Shown: piece by piece, positions 45,089 through 52,926 of the stretch
How the letters are laid out: each line of letters opens with the position of its first letter
Position numbering within the stretch: position 1 is the first letter of the stretch
Position numbers and translations under genes: made by a program
Notes under the pieces: generated by a model
Seen by the model: only the letters and a program-made list of their open reading frames with translations
The model's database searches: none
Told to the model about the DNA's origin: nothing
Assembly (NCBI RefSeq): GCF_006385555.1
Contig: NZ_CP041036.1
Location: forward strand, 310,001-374,000
Origin: Shewanella polaris
Lineage (GTDB): Bacteria > Pseudomonadota > Gammaproteobacteria > Enterobacterales > Shewanellaceae
Length of the DNA stretch: 64,000 nucleotides
Direction of reading: 5' to 3'

Positions 45089-46891
45089 TTAGTTATCCTG
45101 ACTAGTTGAAGTGGTGTTGTTAGTGGGTGCCATATTTGTGTTTGACGCAGCACCTGTATTAAGTGCTCTTCCGGTATTAAGTGCTGTACCTGTATTAAAA
45201 GCAGTAGCGGGGAGTGAAAGCGGACGATCAATCAATTCGTCTTTATGCCAAAAATCGTAAAAATTAAACCACTGCAATGGTGCCTGTTTGGCAAAATACT
45301 CTAAGCGCTGACTGTACAATTTCATTGCATCAGTTAAGCGTTCAATGCGCCCTGCTCGCGGACCTTTTAAACTATCGCTTAAGTGTTCGACATGTACTTT
45401 ATAGCGGCCTTGTTGGCGAATGCAGAACATGGTGTAAACCGGACAATTTAACAAGCTAGCAAGAATAAATGGTCCTTGTGGAAACGGAGCATCATGACCG
45501 AGAAAGGGTAGATAAACTACCCTACCTTGGCTATTTGATGAGGTACGGTCTGCTGCAATAACCACTATTTCGCCCATATCAATTTTTTGCTGTAACAGCA
45601 TGGCGGTGCTGGGATCAAGCTCATTGATATGAATAAGGTTAAGGCTACTTTGTGGGTTCAACTGTTGTAATACTTTGTTAAAGTTTTCGGCGTGTTGAGT
45701 CAACACCATAACGTTGACTTTCACTTTCTGCTGGTGGATTGAAATCGCACGGCATAACTCTAAATTACCTAAATGCGACACAATCAGCACGGCTCCTCGA
45801 CCAGAAGCCACTTGGTTTGCCAGAATATGACGATCGTTAAAATCGACTTGATTGAGTTTGATACGGTCGCACCAAGCATCAATTCTATCTAGAGCAGCAT
45901 TACCAAAAGCAATAAAGTGATTTAAGCTGTCGCGCCAATGGGTGGGTTGATGTAAATCTGGATGCTCAGGAACTTGTTGCTGCACTCGGGCTAGAAAATT
46001 CATCGACGCTTGACGAGCGGAAGCACCAGTTAGAAAAAAGTAACCAATCACCGGATACATAATGGCTCGGCAAAGCCAGTGGCCGCCTAATCGATAGCTT
46101 TCTGCTAGTAACTTTATGCCCCAATAACTGCCACGCTCTCCCATTGATGACCAATGTTGATGCGGACTGTTTTTATTCAGAATTTGTGGCAAACGAGTCA
46201 ACATACCAAAAAATAATTTAGTGTGCATCCAGCTAATGCGCACATTATCTTGCAAGCCTTGGAAGTGACTAATACCGTCATCAGGGTAGATTACTTTGGT
46301 CGGCACATGAACCACTGGAGTTCCTTGCCAGTGCAGTTTGACCATGATTTCAATATCAAAGTCCATCCGTTCACCCAATGCTTGCTGGCTTAATAACTGC
46401 TCAGTAGCCTCTAATGGATAAACCCGAAAACCACACATAGAATCTTGAATGTCGAGACTTAAGGTTTCAACCCATACCCAAAAATGGGTGATGTAACGCC
46501 CGTATAAACGCCCTTTAGGCACAGAGTCATCATAAATGGGTTGGCCAGATATTAATGCCTGAGGCTGTTGTTCTGCAGTTGATATCATTAACGGGATATC
46601 GTCTAAATTATGTTGTCCATCAGCATCAACCTGTAATACATGGCTAAAACCATCACGGTAAGCCTGACGCAGCCCGCTGATCACAGCCGCACCTTTACCG
46701 CGATTAAAAGGATGGTTAATGAGCGTTACCCAAGTAAACTTTTCCGCCATGGCTTGCAAAATATAACGGGTTTCATCTTGGCTACCATCATCAACCAAAT
46801 AACATGGCAGATTAAATTTTGCCAAGTCAGTTAAGGTTTGTTCAATGGCAATATGATGATTGTAATTGGGGATCACTAAGGCTAGCTTCAT
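45089..46891 (-). CDS. Glycosyltransferase family 2 - LpxL-like acyltransferase fusion
   Basis: A 600-residue two-domain protein in the apeJ position. Residues about 1-230 are a GT2 glycosyltransferase (VIPNYNH, VDDGSQDET, NRGKGAA, QVDADGQHN). Residues about 265-550 are a lysophospholipid acyltransferase of the LpxL/HtrB type with H-L-G-N-L-E as the H-x4-E catalytic motif. Together they could attach a sugar and an acyl chain to the polyene, anchoring it in the outer membrane. The C-terminal 35 residues are a low-complexity tail encoded by 18-bp tandem repeats. Its start overlaps the dehydratase gene by four bases. Confidence 0.82.
   Translation of the reverse strand: MKLALVIPNYNHHIAIEQTLTDLAKFNLPCYLVDDGSQDETRYILQAMAEKFTWVTLINHPFNRGKGAAVISGLRQAYRDGFSHVLQVDADGQHNLDDIPLMISTAEQQPQALISGQPIYDDSVPKGRLYGRYITHFWVWVETLSLDIQDSMCGFRVYPLEATEQLLSQQALGERMDFDIEIMVKLHWQGTPVVHVPTKVIYPDDGISHFQGLQDNVRISWMHTKLFFGMLTRLPQILNKNSPHQHWSSMGERGSYWGIKLLAESYRLGGHWLCRAIMYPVIGYFFLTGASARQASMNFLARVQQQVPEHPDLHQPTHWRDSLNHFIAFGNAALDRIDAWCDRIKLNQVDFNDRHILANQVASGRGAVLIVSHLGNLELCRAISIHQQKVKVNVMVLTQHAENFNKVLQQLNPQSSLNLIHINELDPSTAMLLQQKIDMGEIVVIAADRTSSNSQGRVVYLPFLGHDAPFPQGPFILASLLNCPVYTMFCIRQQGRYKVHVEHLSDSLKGPRAGRIERLTDAMKLYSQRLEYFAKQAPLQWFNFYDFWHKDELIDRPLSLPATAFNTGTALNTGRALNTGAASNTNMAPTNNTTSTSQDN
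45135..45206 (-). repeat. 18-bp tandem repeat in the 3' end of the GT2-acyltransferase gene
   Basis: Four 18-base units beginning at 45135, 45153, 45171 and 45189. Copies 2-4 share CCTGTATTAAGTGCT with few changes; copy 1 is degenerate. They code for a six-residue motif, approximately A-L-N-T-G-x, in a polar tail after the acyltransferase domain, a likely site of length variation between strains. Confidence 0.75.
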
Positions 46892-47280
46892 GAGGCGGTC
46901 TCATTGACGGTCGGCGCAGTAGTGACTACAGCAGGCTTAAGCGCAATGCGGCCAGAGGCAAACCGTTTATCTTGATCACGATAACTAAAAATCATTTTTG
47001 CTTTTTGGGGCTGATGTTCTATAACCAAATCAACATAGGTGTTTGGCAAAATGAGTTGCTGAAACTTAAGCACTTCTAATGTGGCAACTTGGGCTGAATA
47101 ACCAAATGCCTCACAGCCAAGTTTGACCGCCCAATCCAATTGGGTGACACCAGGTAACACCGGTTGCTGAGGGAAATGGCCATCAAAGAAGGCCAAATCT
47201 GCACTGACAAATAAACGCCATTGGTAGAGATTATTATCGCCTTCATGGCTAACAATATGCGGTAATTCTGACTTAATCAT
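46888..47280 (-). CDS. apeI: Aryl polyene 3-hydroxyacyl-ACP dehydratase subunit (ApeI)
   Basis: A 130-residue hot-dog protein. H35 lies in FFDGHFPQQPVLPGVTQLDW, a FabA/FabZ-like active-site segment. It presumably pairs with ApeP to dehydrate 3-hydroxyacyl-ACP intermediates to the conjugated polyene. It overlaps the ligase gene by eight bases and the next gene by four, so translation is coupled on both sides. Confidence 0.85.
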   Translation of the reverse strand: MIKSELPHIVSHEGDNNLYQWRLFVSADLAFFDGHFPQQPVLPGVTQLDWAVKLGCEAFGYSAQVATLEVLKFQQLILPNTYVDLVIEHQPQKAKMIFSYRDQDKRFASGRIALKPAVVTTAPTVNETAS

Positions 47281-48640
47281 GACTGAATAAGGCTACAATT
47301 TCTGATTGGGTGCGCTTGCCCTGACTATTGAGTGGCAAGTGTGCAGGATAACGCCAGCGTCGTGGTAGGGTAATACGTTCAAACTGACTTAATAAATGAT
47401 TTTTTAAGGCATTATTAACCGCTAATTTTCCTTCAGCTTTGAGTGTTTTCTGGCCTAATTCACTTAAACAGACTGCAGCACCTAGCATAGTGCGCGGTTG
47501 TTCTAAAACCGTGACGGCCGCTTCGCTGACAAAAGGATGAGTTTGCAGTAAATGCTCCACTTGCGCTAACGACAAGCGTTTTTCTTCAATTTTGACAATG
47601 CGATCAAGGCGATGCAATAAGCGGAACTGGCCATCAGTTAACAGTTCAATTTTGTCATCACATTTTAACCATTGAGTTGAATTGTCTAAATAAACAGACT
47701 GCAGCATCAGAGCACCATCTTGGGGATCCATATCAACATTAACTTGGGTAAATGCTTGCCATGGTTGCATGGGTTGCTGTTGGCGTCGATATCCAATACC
47801 GCCGGTTTCAGTGCTGCCAAATATTTCAATGGGTAATTGATTAAAGCATTGTTTAACTGCTTGGGCCGCATCAAAATTTAACGGACCACCAGAGCTGAAA
47901 ATTAAGCTTGGGATACGTTGTTGTTTTTGATTTTCTAGAGCATCAGGCAAGCGGGTCAATTGAGCGGGACTACTGATTAAACATAAATTAGGCATGATGG
48001 CCAAGTAGTAGCTTAAGGTTTCGGGAAAGTCGATTTGTTCACTTAAGAATGCTCGGCTCGCGGCTAAAGGCCACAGAATTTTAAACAATAAACCATAGAT
48101 ATGTTGATGTGAAACTGTCGATACCACTGAACAGTGAGGCAAATGTTCAGCAAATGTTTGTTCAAGAATACTGACTTCGGCATCTAATTGTTGCAGTGTT
48201 TTTTTGATTGCCTTGGGTTGACCGCTACTGCCAGAGGTGAATAGTACTAATTCACCTAATGACTTGGTTTTGGGCCAAATTGCTGCGGGTAAACTTAATT
48301 CTTTTTTTAGCTCAATATACTCACGCACTTCACATAAGGGAGCGTCGGCAATAATGGCATCAAATTCATGGTTGAGCTGACTCAAAGTGCCATCTTGGGT
48401 GTTGGCAGGTAATATCACTTGCTTACCAGCTAACAAGGCAGCGCATAAACCTGCGGCAAATAAGTCACTGTGCTTGGCAGCAAGCAACCAACGCTGAGCG
48501 TCACTTTGAATCAGCTGAGCATGTATGTGGGCCACTTGCGCACAAAACAACGATCCCGTCATGATGTCATGATGGTCAAAGCTGATTAGTTGCTGCGAGG
48601 CAGGGCCTGTTGATAACCAATTGAGTAAAAGTTTATTCAT
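47273..48640 (-). CDS. apeH: AMP-forming acyl-ACP/CoA ligase (ApeH)
   Basis: A 455-residue ANL-family adenylation enzyme. A3-type motif LVLFTSGSSGQPK (131-143), EIFGSTETGGIGYRR near 275, and KCDDKIELL and RLDRIVKIEEKRLSL near 355-380 are visible; the short length fits the pigment-cluster type. In E. coli ApeH activates the 4-hydroxybenzoate starter onto the ACP. Here, with an ammonia-lyase in the operon, the substrate is more likely p-coumarate or cinnamate. It overlaps the membrane-protein gene upstream by eight bases. Confidence 0.85.
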   Translation of the reverse strand: MNKLLLNWLSTGPASQQLISFDHHDIMTGSLFCAQVAHIHAQLIQSDAQRWLLAAKHSDLFAAGLCAALLAGKQVILPANTQDGTLSQLNHEFDAIIADAPLCEVREYIELKKELSLPAAIWPKTKSLGELVLFTSGSSGQPKAIKKTLQQLDAEVSILEQTFAEHLPHCSVVSTVSHQHIYGLLFKILWPLAASRAFLSEQIDFPETLSYYLAIMPNLCLISSPAQLTRLPDALENQKQQRIPSLIFSSGGPLNFDAAQAVKQCFNQLPIEIFGSTETGGIGYRRQQQPMQPWQAFTQVNVDMDPQDGALMLQSVYLDNSTQWLKCDDKIELLTDGQFRLLHRLDRIVKIEEKRLSLAQVEHLLQTHPFVSEAAVTVLEQPRTMLGAAVCLSELGQKTLKAEGKLAVNNALKNHLLSQFERITLPRRWRYPAHLPLNSQGKRTQSEIVALFSHD

Positions 48641-49184
48641 GTTTTTTCAACCAAAAGCGACGATAAATCCATTCACTACTGAGCAGCATACCCATAAGCA
48701 GATAAGCTATCAATCCGTTGTAAAGCGTCCATATTTCAATGCTTGTTGCTATGGCGGTATAGGTTGCCACACCACCATTTACAATAAATAATCCACACCA
48801 AAGTTTAGTGATGGTTTGTAAGTAGGGTATTGCTGAGTCTGGTAAATCAGGCTCTTTTAAGCGCGCTAAGCGCTCAATCATACTTGGGCCATTAATCAGT
48901 GAATAACCGAATAATCCCAACATGCTCAAGTTTATCACCACCGGATAGAACAGTAACCAGTCGTTACGTTGAGTAATGAAACTGGCCGCCGTTAACCCTA
49001 TGCCCACCAGTATTGGCAGTGTCATGGATTTTACTTGCTGCTTTGTGACCACAAACCTAATCAATAATAACAAACATAGCAGCAAAGCGATGGTGCCTGG
49101 TGGTAAATACTGCAAGCCAAAATATACCGCTATAGGGTAAGCAATAATCACTAAGGTCGTAATAATCTGCAGAGTTAACCGCAT
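48633..49184 (-). CDS. Aryl polyene operon membrane protein (COG4648-like)
   Basis: A 183-residue integral membrane protein with about six short helices and little polar sequence, in the position of apeG between the ACP genes and the ligase. FGLQYLPPGTIALLL near 22-36 and the WLLFYPVVINLSMLGLFGYSL region match the COG4648-type proteins of these clusters. It overlaps the ACP gene by one base. Its biochemical role is unknown; it may recruit the ACP-bound machinery to the membrane. Confidence 0.75.
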   Translation of the reverse strand: MRLTLQIITTLVIIAYPIAVYFGLQYLPPGTIALLLCLLLLIRFVVTKQQVKSMTLPILVGIGLTAASFITQRNDWLLFYPVVINLSMLGLFGYSLINGPSMIERLARLKEPDLPDSAIPYLQTITKLWCGLFIVNGGVATYTAIATSIEIWTLYNGLIAYLLMGMLLSSEWIYRRFWLKKHE

Positions 49185-49432
49185 TAGCTTTTAATTAAGC
49201 CTTCAATAGCATTAACGACATCGCTCACTGAACGTACGGTTTTAAATGCTTCTGGCTGAATTTTTTTACCCGTCAGCTGTTGCAATTTAATCACCAAATC
49301 TACCGCATCAATACTGTCTAAATCTAGATCTTCATACAAAGAAGCTTCTAGAGTGATATCTGTCGCTTCTATTTCAAACTCTTCAACTAAAATACCACTA
49401 AGCATCTCAAGGATTTGTTCACGATTTTGCAT
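49184..49432 (-). CDS. apeF: Acyl carrier protein (ApeF type)
   Basis: An 82-residue ACP with the phosphopantetheine serine S40 in DLDLDSIDAVDL. A four-helix acidic protein. It follows the other ACP gene by eight bases. In E. coli the two ACPs have different jobs, one loaded with the aryl starter and one with the growing chain; which is which cannot be told here. Symbol assigned by order. Confidence 0.85.
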   Translation of the reverse strand: MQNREQILEMLSGILVEEFEIEATDITLEASLYEDLDLDSIDAVDLVIKLQQLTGKKIQPEAFKTVRSVSDVVNAIEGLIKS

Positions 49433-49440
49433 GCTGGCTC

Positions 49441-49695
49441 CTAAACACGTTGAGATTCAATAAAGCTAGCTAAGCTAGCAACACTGAAAAAGTGTGCTTT
49501 AGTCGCATCAGAATTGGCTTCAATTTTGACATCAAACTCTTTCTTTATCGCCAAGCCTAATTCAAGCGCATCGATTGAATCTAAACCCAGACCATCGCCA
49601 AATAAGGCCGCATCAGTTTCGATATCATCGACTGTAACATCTTCTAGATCTAAGCAATCAATGATCAGTTGTTTAATTTGATTGTGTAAGTTCAT
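49441..49695 (-). CDS. apeE: Acyl carrier protein (ApeE type)
   Basis: An 84-residue ACP with S40 in GLGLDSIDALEL as the 4'-phosphopantetheine attachment site. It differs clearly from the downstream ACP (flanking residues and helix I), consistent with specialised roles. It starts 27 bases after the acyltransferase gene. Symbol assigned by order. Confidence 0.85.
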   Translation of the reverse strand: MNLHNQIKQLIIDCLDLEDVTVDDIETDAALFGDGLGLDSIDALELGLAIKKEFDVKIEANSDATKAHFFSVASLASFIESQRV

Positions 49696-49722
49696 TATTT
49701 GTCTTTCTTATAAGTATGGCTA

Positions 49723-50577
49723 TCAATATGATTTGATAGGCTGTTTAAGTGTATCAAGATAGTGCTGCTGCAAATCGCGCGTCAGCTGTCGAGCCATTTT
49801 GGCTTCATTACCTTGTTGAGCATCATACAATAGGTATGACATGCTTGTGCCAATTTCTACTGACATATTTATGGTTTGCCGTGGAATTTGGTACCAAGGT
49901 TGTTGTTTGGTTAATCCGGCAACATCGGTACGCAATACTACAGGTAAAATATCAGTTTGGGTGCGTAGTGCTATATTGGCGGCACCACGAGCAAAAGAAT
50001 TAACGACATTACCCGTTAATGTTCTGGTACCCTCGGGGAAAATAATTAAATTAGTATCGGTATGCAATACTTGTCGACAGTCATGTAGTAACCAATCGGC
50101 GCCACGATTAGGGATATAACCTGCGCTGGCAAGCACACCGCGAATAAACGGGTTACGCCATAAGCCTTGTTTTACAATACAACCCGCATTAGGCATAAGG
50201 CTAATTAATACCACAACATCCACCAGCGTTGGGTGATTGGCGATGATAATTTGTCCCTTCGTTTGCTGTAGTGCTTCAATATTCTTGGTGCTGACAGCAA
50301 TAACTCCAGCAAAACTAAGCATGGCGACAAAAGCTCTAAACATCCTGCTTACTGCTTTTTGTACCCGTGCTACTCGTACCGTTTTTTTACCGGGCCAAAA
50401 TCGTAATATTGGTAAAATAGTCAATGAACTTAACAGACCACCTAAACCAAAAGCAATATAACAAAGTACACCACCAATCCAGCGGGGAACATAACGTAAT
50501 CCGCTGAGTTTTGGGGATGTGGCATTTTTTTGCTCAATAGCATCAGCTGGTTGTGCTGTTTGTTGTTGATTAGTCAT
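49723..50577 (-). CDS. PlsC-type acyltransferase of the aryl polyene operon
   Basis: A 284-residue 1-acylglycerol-3-phosphate-type acyltransferase. The H-x4-D motif is in ANHPTLVD, and IFPEGTRT is the substrate-binding block. An N-terminal membrane helix lies at about 35-65. It probably acylates a glycerol-type or sugar-linked acceptor during assembly of the pigment lipid (apeD position). The frame is open to 50637, but the ATG at 50577 overlaps the CLF stop by eight bases, as elsewhere in the operon, so it is preferred. Confidence 0.82.
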   Translation of the reverse strand: MTNQQQTAQPADAIEQKNATSPKLSGLRYVPRWIGGVLCYIAFGLGGLLSSLTILPILRFWPGKKTVRVARVQKAVSRMFRAFVAMLSFAGVIAVSTKNIEALQQTKGQIIIANHPTLVDVVVLISLMPNAGCIVKQGLWRNPFIRGVLASAGYIPNRGADWLLHDCRQVLHTDTNLIIFPEGTRTLTGNVVNSFARGAANIALRTQTDILPVVLRTDVAGLTKQQPWYQIPRQTINMSVEIGTSMSYLLYDAQQGNEAKMARQLTRDLQQHYLDTLKQPIKSY

Positions 50578-51394
50578 GATGTTCGAGTGACCAATACCAA
50601 TGGCACAATTTACCTTGGATATTTGTTTTGTTGGCAATATGGTGGATCAATTCGCTCAAGCTGATGTCATTTTGGCCATTTTGGCCATTATGGCTTTTTT
50701 GATTCTGTTGGTTGTCGAGGTGACTGAGATTGAGTGGATGATCAGATATGCTAAGGGTCGTCTTTTGATGGTTAATTTGTTGGTATTCGGTTTCAGTGGT
50801 CTGCTTGTCTACTTGATCGCTGACGTTATTGAGCGGTGCAAGGTATAAACCCAATGCTAGAGGGAGTTCGACTTCGTGAGTAAATTCACTGTATACCGGT
50901 GGAACCGGATCGTCACCAAACACAACTAATACCGGTTGTGGTGATTGTGCTAATTGAGCATAGGCTTCAACAAGTGCTTGAATAAGAGTTTGTTCTCCTG
51001 CAGCCACCGATGTTGAAGCTGCAGTATTATTATTTACAATACCAAAAATACCGCTGGCCGTATTGTGCACTGACTGACTAAAAGCCGTTGGCGATAAAGC
51101 TTGTTGCTGGGCTATGTCCTTAAGTATCCCTAAGGTTCTAGTGAGTTCACCGTGACGAGATGAAAAAATACTCCGGCAATGGTTATCTGGTTGGCATTGA
51201 TGTGCGGCAGTGAGCATCATTTTAGTTAAACGACTAAAACGACGACGTTGCATAGCAGGAATGTGCTTTAATGCTGGTGAGTCAGGCTTAGGCGACAGGT
51301 TGCTATTAGGCTGCTGCCATTGCTGCCAACTTTCAGCTGTTTGAAAGTCAGGTGACCATGCGCCCCATGATAGAAGATCAAATACTAAATGCAC
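50570..51394 (-). CDS. apeC: Chain-length factor-like ketosynthase subunit (ApeC)
   Basis: A 274-residue protein with the beta-ketoacyl synthase N-terminal-like domain (PF13723 type). The region around 110-145 (SVHNTASGIFGI..NTAASTSVAAGE) aligns with the KS active site but has no cysteine, which marks it as the CLF partner of ApeO rather than a condensing enzyme. It starts at GTG, seven bases after AGGGA; an upstream ATG is closed by an immediate stop. The C-terminal 80 residues form a Q/N/H-rich linker containing a 9-bp DNA repeat (SHNGQNGQND) and end in a tryptophan-rich segment. It is the first gene of the 17-kb operon. Confidence 0.82.
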   Translation of the reverse strand: MHLVFDLLSWGAWSPDFQTAESWQQWQQPNSNLSPKPDSPALKHIPAMQRRRFSRLTKMMLTAAHQCQPDNHCRSIFSSRHGELTRTLGILKDIAQQQALSPTAFSQSVHNTASGIFGIVNNNTAASTSVAAGEQTLIQALVEAYAQLAQSPQPVLVVFGDDPVPPVYSEFTHEVELPLALGLYLAPLNNVSDQVDKQTTETEYQQINHQKTTLSISDHPLNLSHLDNQQNQKSHNGQNGQNDISLSELIHHIANKTNIQGKLCHWYWSLEHHD

Positions 51395-51573
51395 TACATT
51401 CCCTCTATAACTGCCTAGCTATCCTTATCTAAGAGTTAACAATCATTATGTTAATGATTAAAATTCGTTAACCTTACTAATTGTACACCTAAGTTAATAC
51501 TGATAAGAAGTCATGTAGACGAAAAAGGCTTATAGTTGGGGGTTAAATGAACAAAAATGGTTTTTAAATAAAA
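51395..51573 (-). promoter_or_regulatory. Promoter region of the aryl polyene operon with a palindrome
   Basis: A 19-base palindrome AATCATTA-TGT-TAATGATT lies at 51441-51459, 47 bases before the GTG start of apeC. On the minus strand CATAAT and TTAACG near the palindrome could serve as -10 and -35, though their spacing is short. No regulator gene is in or beside the operon. Confidence 0.5.
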
Positions 51574-51596
51574 AGCGCGACGATAATCGTCGCGCT
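51568..51596 (-). terminator. Terminator of the DUF3014 gene
   Basis: AGCGCGACGA / TCGTCGCGCT with a TAA loop (51574-51596), followed on the minus strand by a T run (complement of 51568-51573). Confidence 0.88.
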
Positions 51597-51643
51597 GATA
51601 GCTGGTAGTTAAATAAAATAACAATGTTGTTTGCTATACAAGC

Positions 51644-52525
51644 TTATTTATTTGGAAAGCTTTTTTGTAACTTCTTTATCGCTGCTTTGATCTTACGAGT
51701 GTTTTCTGGTCCCATACGAATCAACAGTTTTTGCGCATTGGGTAATGCTTCAAGGTTAGGGTTAACATATTTATAGTTAACACTGATAGATGATAGCTCA
51801 ATAGGATCTTCAATTATGGGTGCGTTAATAATCATGCTAAAAGCCTGTTGCATGCGCTTATCAAAATCAACATCATTGTAACCAAGTTCAGTAAATGCTT
51901 CGGAAAATAACGGTTTTAATTCAGTGTAAGTCGATAATAAATCTTTTTCGCTTAAGTCTGCGATAAAATTCGCATACACGTCATATCGATGATAACCATC
52001 TGGATTAAGATAAGTTTTGTTGGTTATTTCACTCACGGAGAATTGAGTATCAGGGCCTTTTAACGGGCTAGCTTTACGCACTAAATCGCCTTGGGCTAAG
52101 TTGTCGACGAATACGACAAATTGGCGTGCGATGTCTTTTTTCAAAATCATCGGTGCGATTTTCATACCATTGGCAATTGCTAAGGTTTTTGCTTCAACAA
52201 AATCATCAGAATCACTTAAGGCCGGTAGTGGTTCAACCATGGCAGTCGTTTCTGGCTCTCCAATAGGAACTACATCATCAGTAGTAGTAGCAATATTTTG
52301 AGGTTCTTCAATAGGTGTTTGTTCTATTGGTGTCTCTGGCACTGATTCTGGTAGTTCAACGGGAGTGATAACGAGTGGTTCAAATTCTTCAGTGTCATCA
52401 CTGGTAAAATAAAAATAACTGCTTGCACCTAATAGCGCAATAACCGCAATAGCGATTAACAGCATGTTAGACCCTGGCTTTTCAGAGGCTTGTGGGGTAA
52501 TTCGGTCTTCTTCATTAACTTGCAT
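51644..52525 (-). CDS. DUF3014 domain-containing membrane protein
   Basis: A 293-residue protein with a short cytoplasmic start, one membrane helix (about 20-40) and a proline/threonine/glutamate-rich periplasmic linker (about 45-100) leading to a DUF3014 domain (about 105-285). DUF3014 features visible are VVFVDNLAQGDLVRKASPLKGP and YHRYDVYANFI. Function unknown. It ends at its own terminator and starts next to the MITE-like element. I see no sign of transfer. Confidence 0.83.
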   Translation of the reverse strand: MQVNEEDRITPQASEKPGSNMLLIAIAVIALLGASSYFYFTSDDTEEFEPLVITPVELPESVPETPIEQTPIEEPQNIATTTDDVVPIGEPETTAMVEPLPALSDSDDFVEAKTLAIANGMKIAPMILKKDIARQFVVFVDNLAQGDLVRKASPLKGPDTQFSVSEITNKTYLNPDGYHRYDVYANFIADLSEKDLLSTYTELKPLFSEAFTELGYNDVDFDKRMQQAFSMIINAPIIEDPIELSSISVNYKYVNPNLEALPNAQKLLIRMGPENTRKIKAAIKKLQKSFPNK

Positions 52526-52590
52526 TTCAATTCCTTGGTGTTATTGCTAATCGATATAAATATCTAGGTGGAGTCGAAAAATTCTGCATG

Positions 52591-52855
52591 ATACCAATCA
52601 CAACAGTTATCTGAACAGTTCTGAGTATCACAAGCTTTTCAATTCAAGGCGTATTAATGTAGGAATGGTTGTTCCCTTTTAAGTTAATGCAACGCAGTAC
52701 TTGAATGCTTGAAACGCTTCAGAAGAACGGGTTTCAAATTACTTGACTCTGCGTTGAAGCCTTTAAACGTAAAATGGCTATGCTTTCAAACCTTCGCTTT
52801 GATTACAGTAATTTTAATTTCCGCAGCATGATCAGATAACGAATACGATTGGTAT
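52591..52855. mobile_element. 265-bp MITE-like element with imperfect terminal inverted repeats
   Basis: The ends match over 24 bases as ATACCAATC-N6-GTTATCTGA at the left (52591-52614) and its inverted copy at the right (52832-52855), 18 of 24 identical. Internally, CAACGCAG and CTGCGTTG, then TTGAAAC and GTTTCAA, make a nested hairpin. No gene fits inside, and no target-site duplication is obvious. It fills most of the DUF3014-recG intergenic region. Confidence 0.6.
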
Positions 52856-52926
52856 ACCATTTTGCAATATTCAGCAGACTTGTCTAGTGATAACTGCTGA
52901 TAATGAATAATATATTATAAACAGTA

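Noticed and set aside
50600..50848. Open frame on the plus strand opposite the apeC linker
   Set aside because: It is a mirror of the low-complexity repeat in apeC, has no Shine-Dalgarno, and overlaps a real gene completely.
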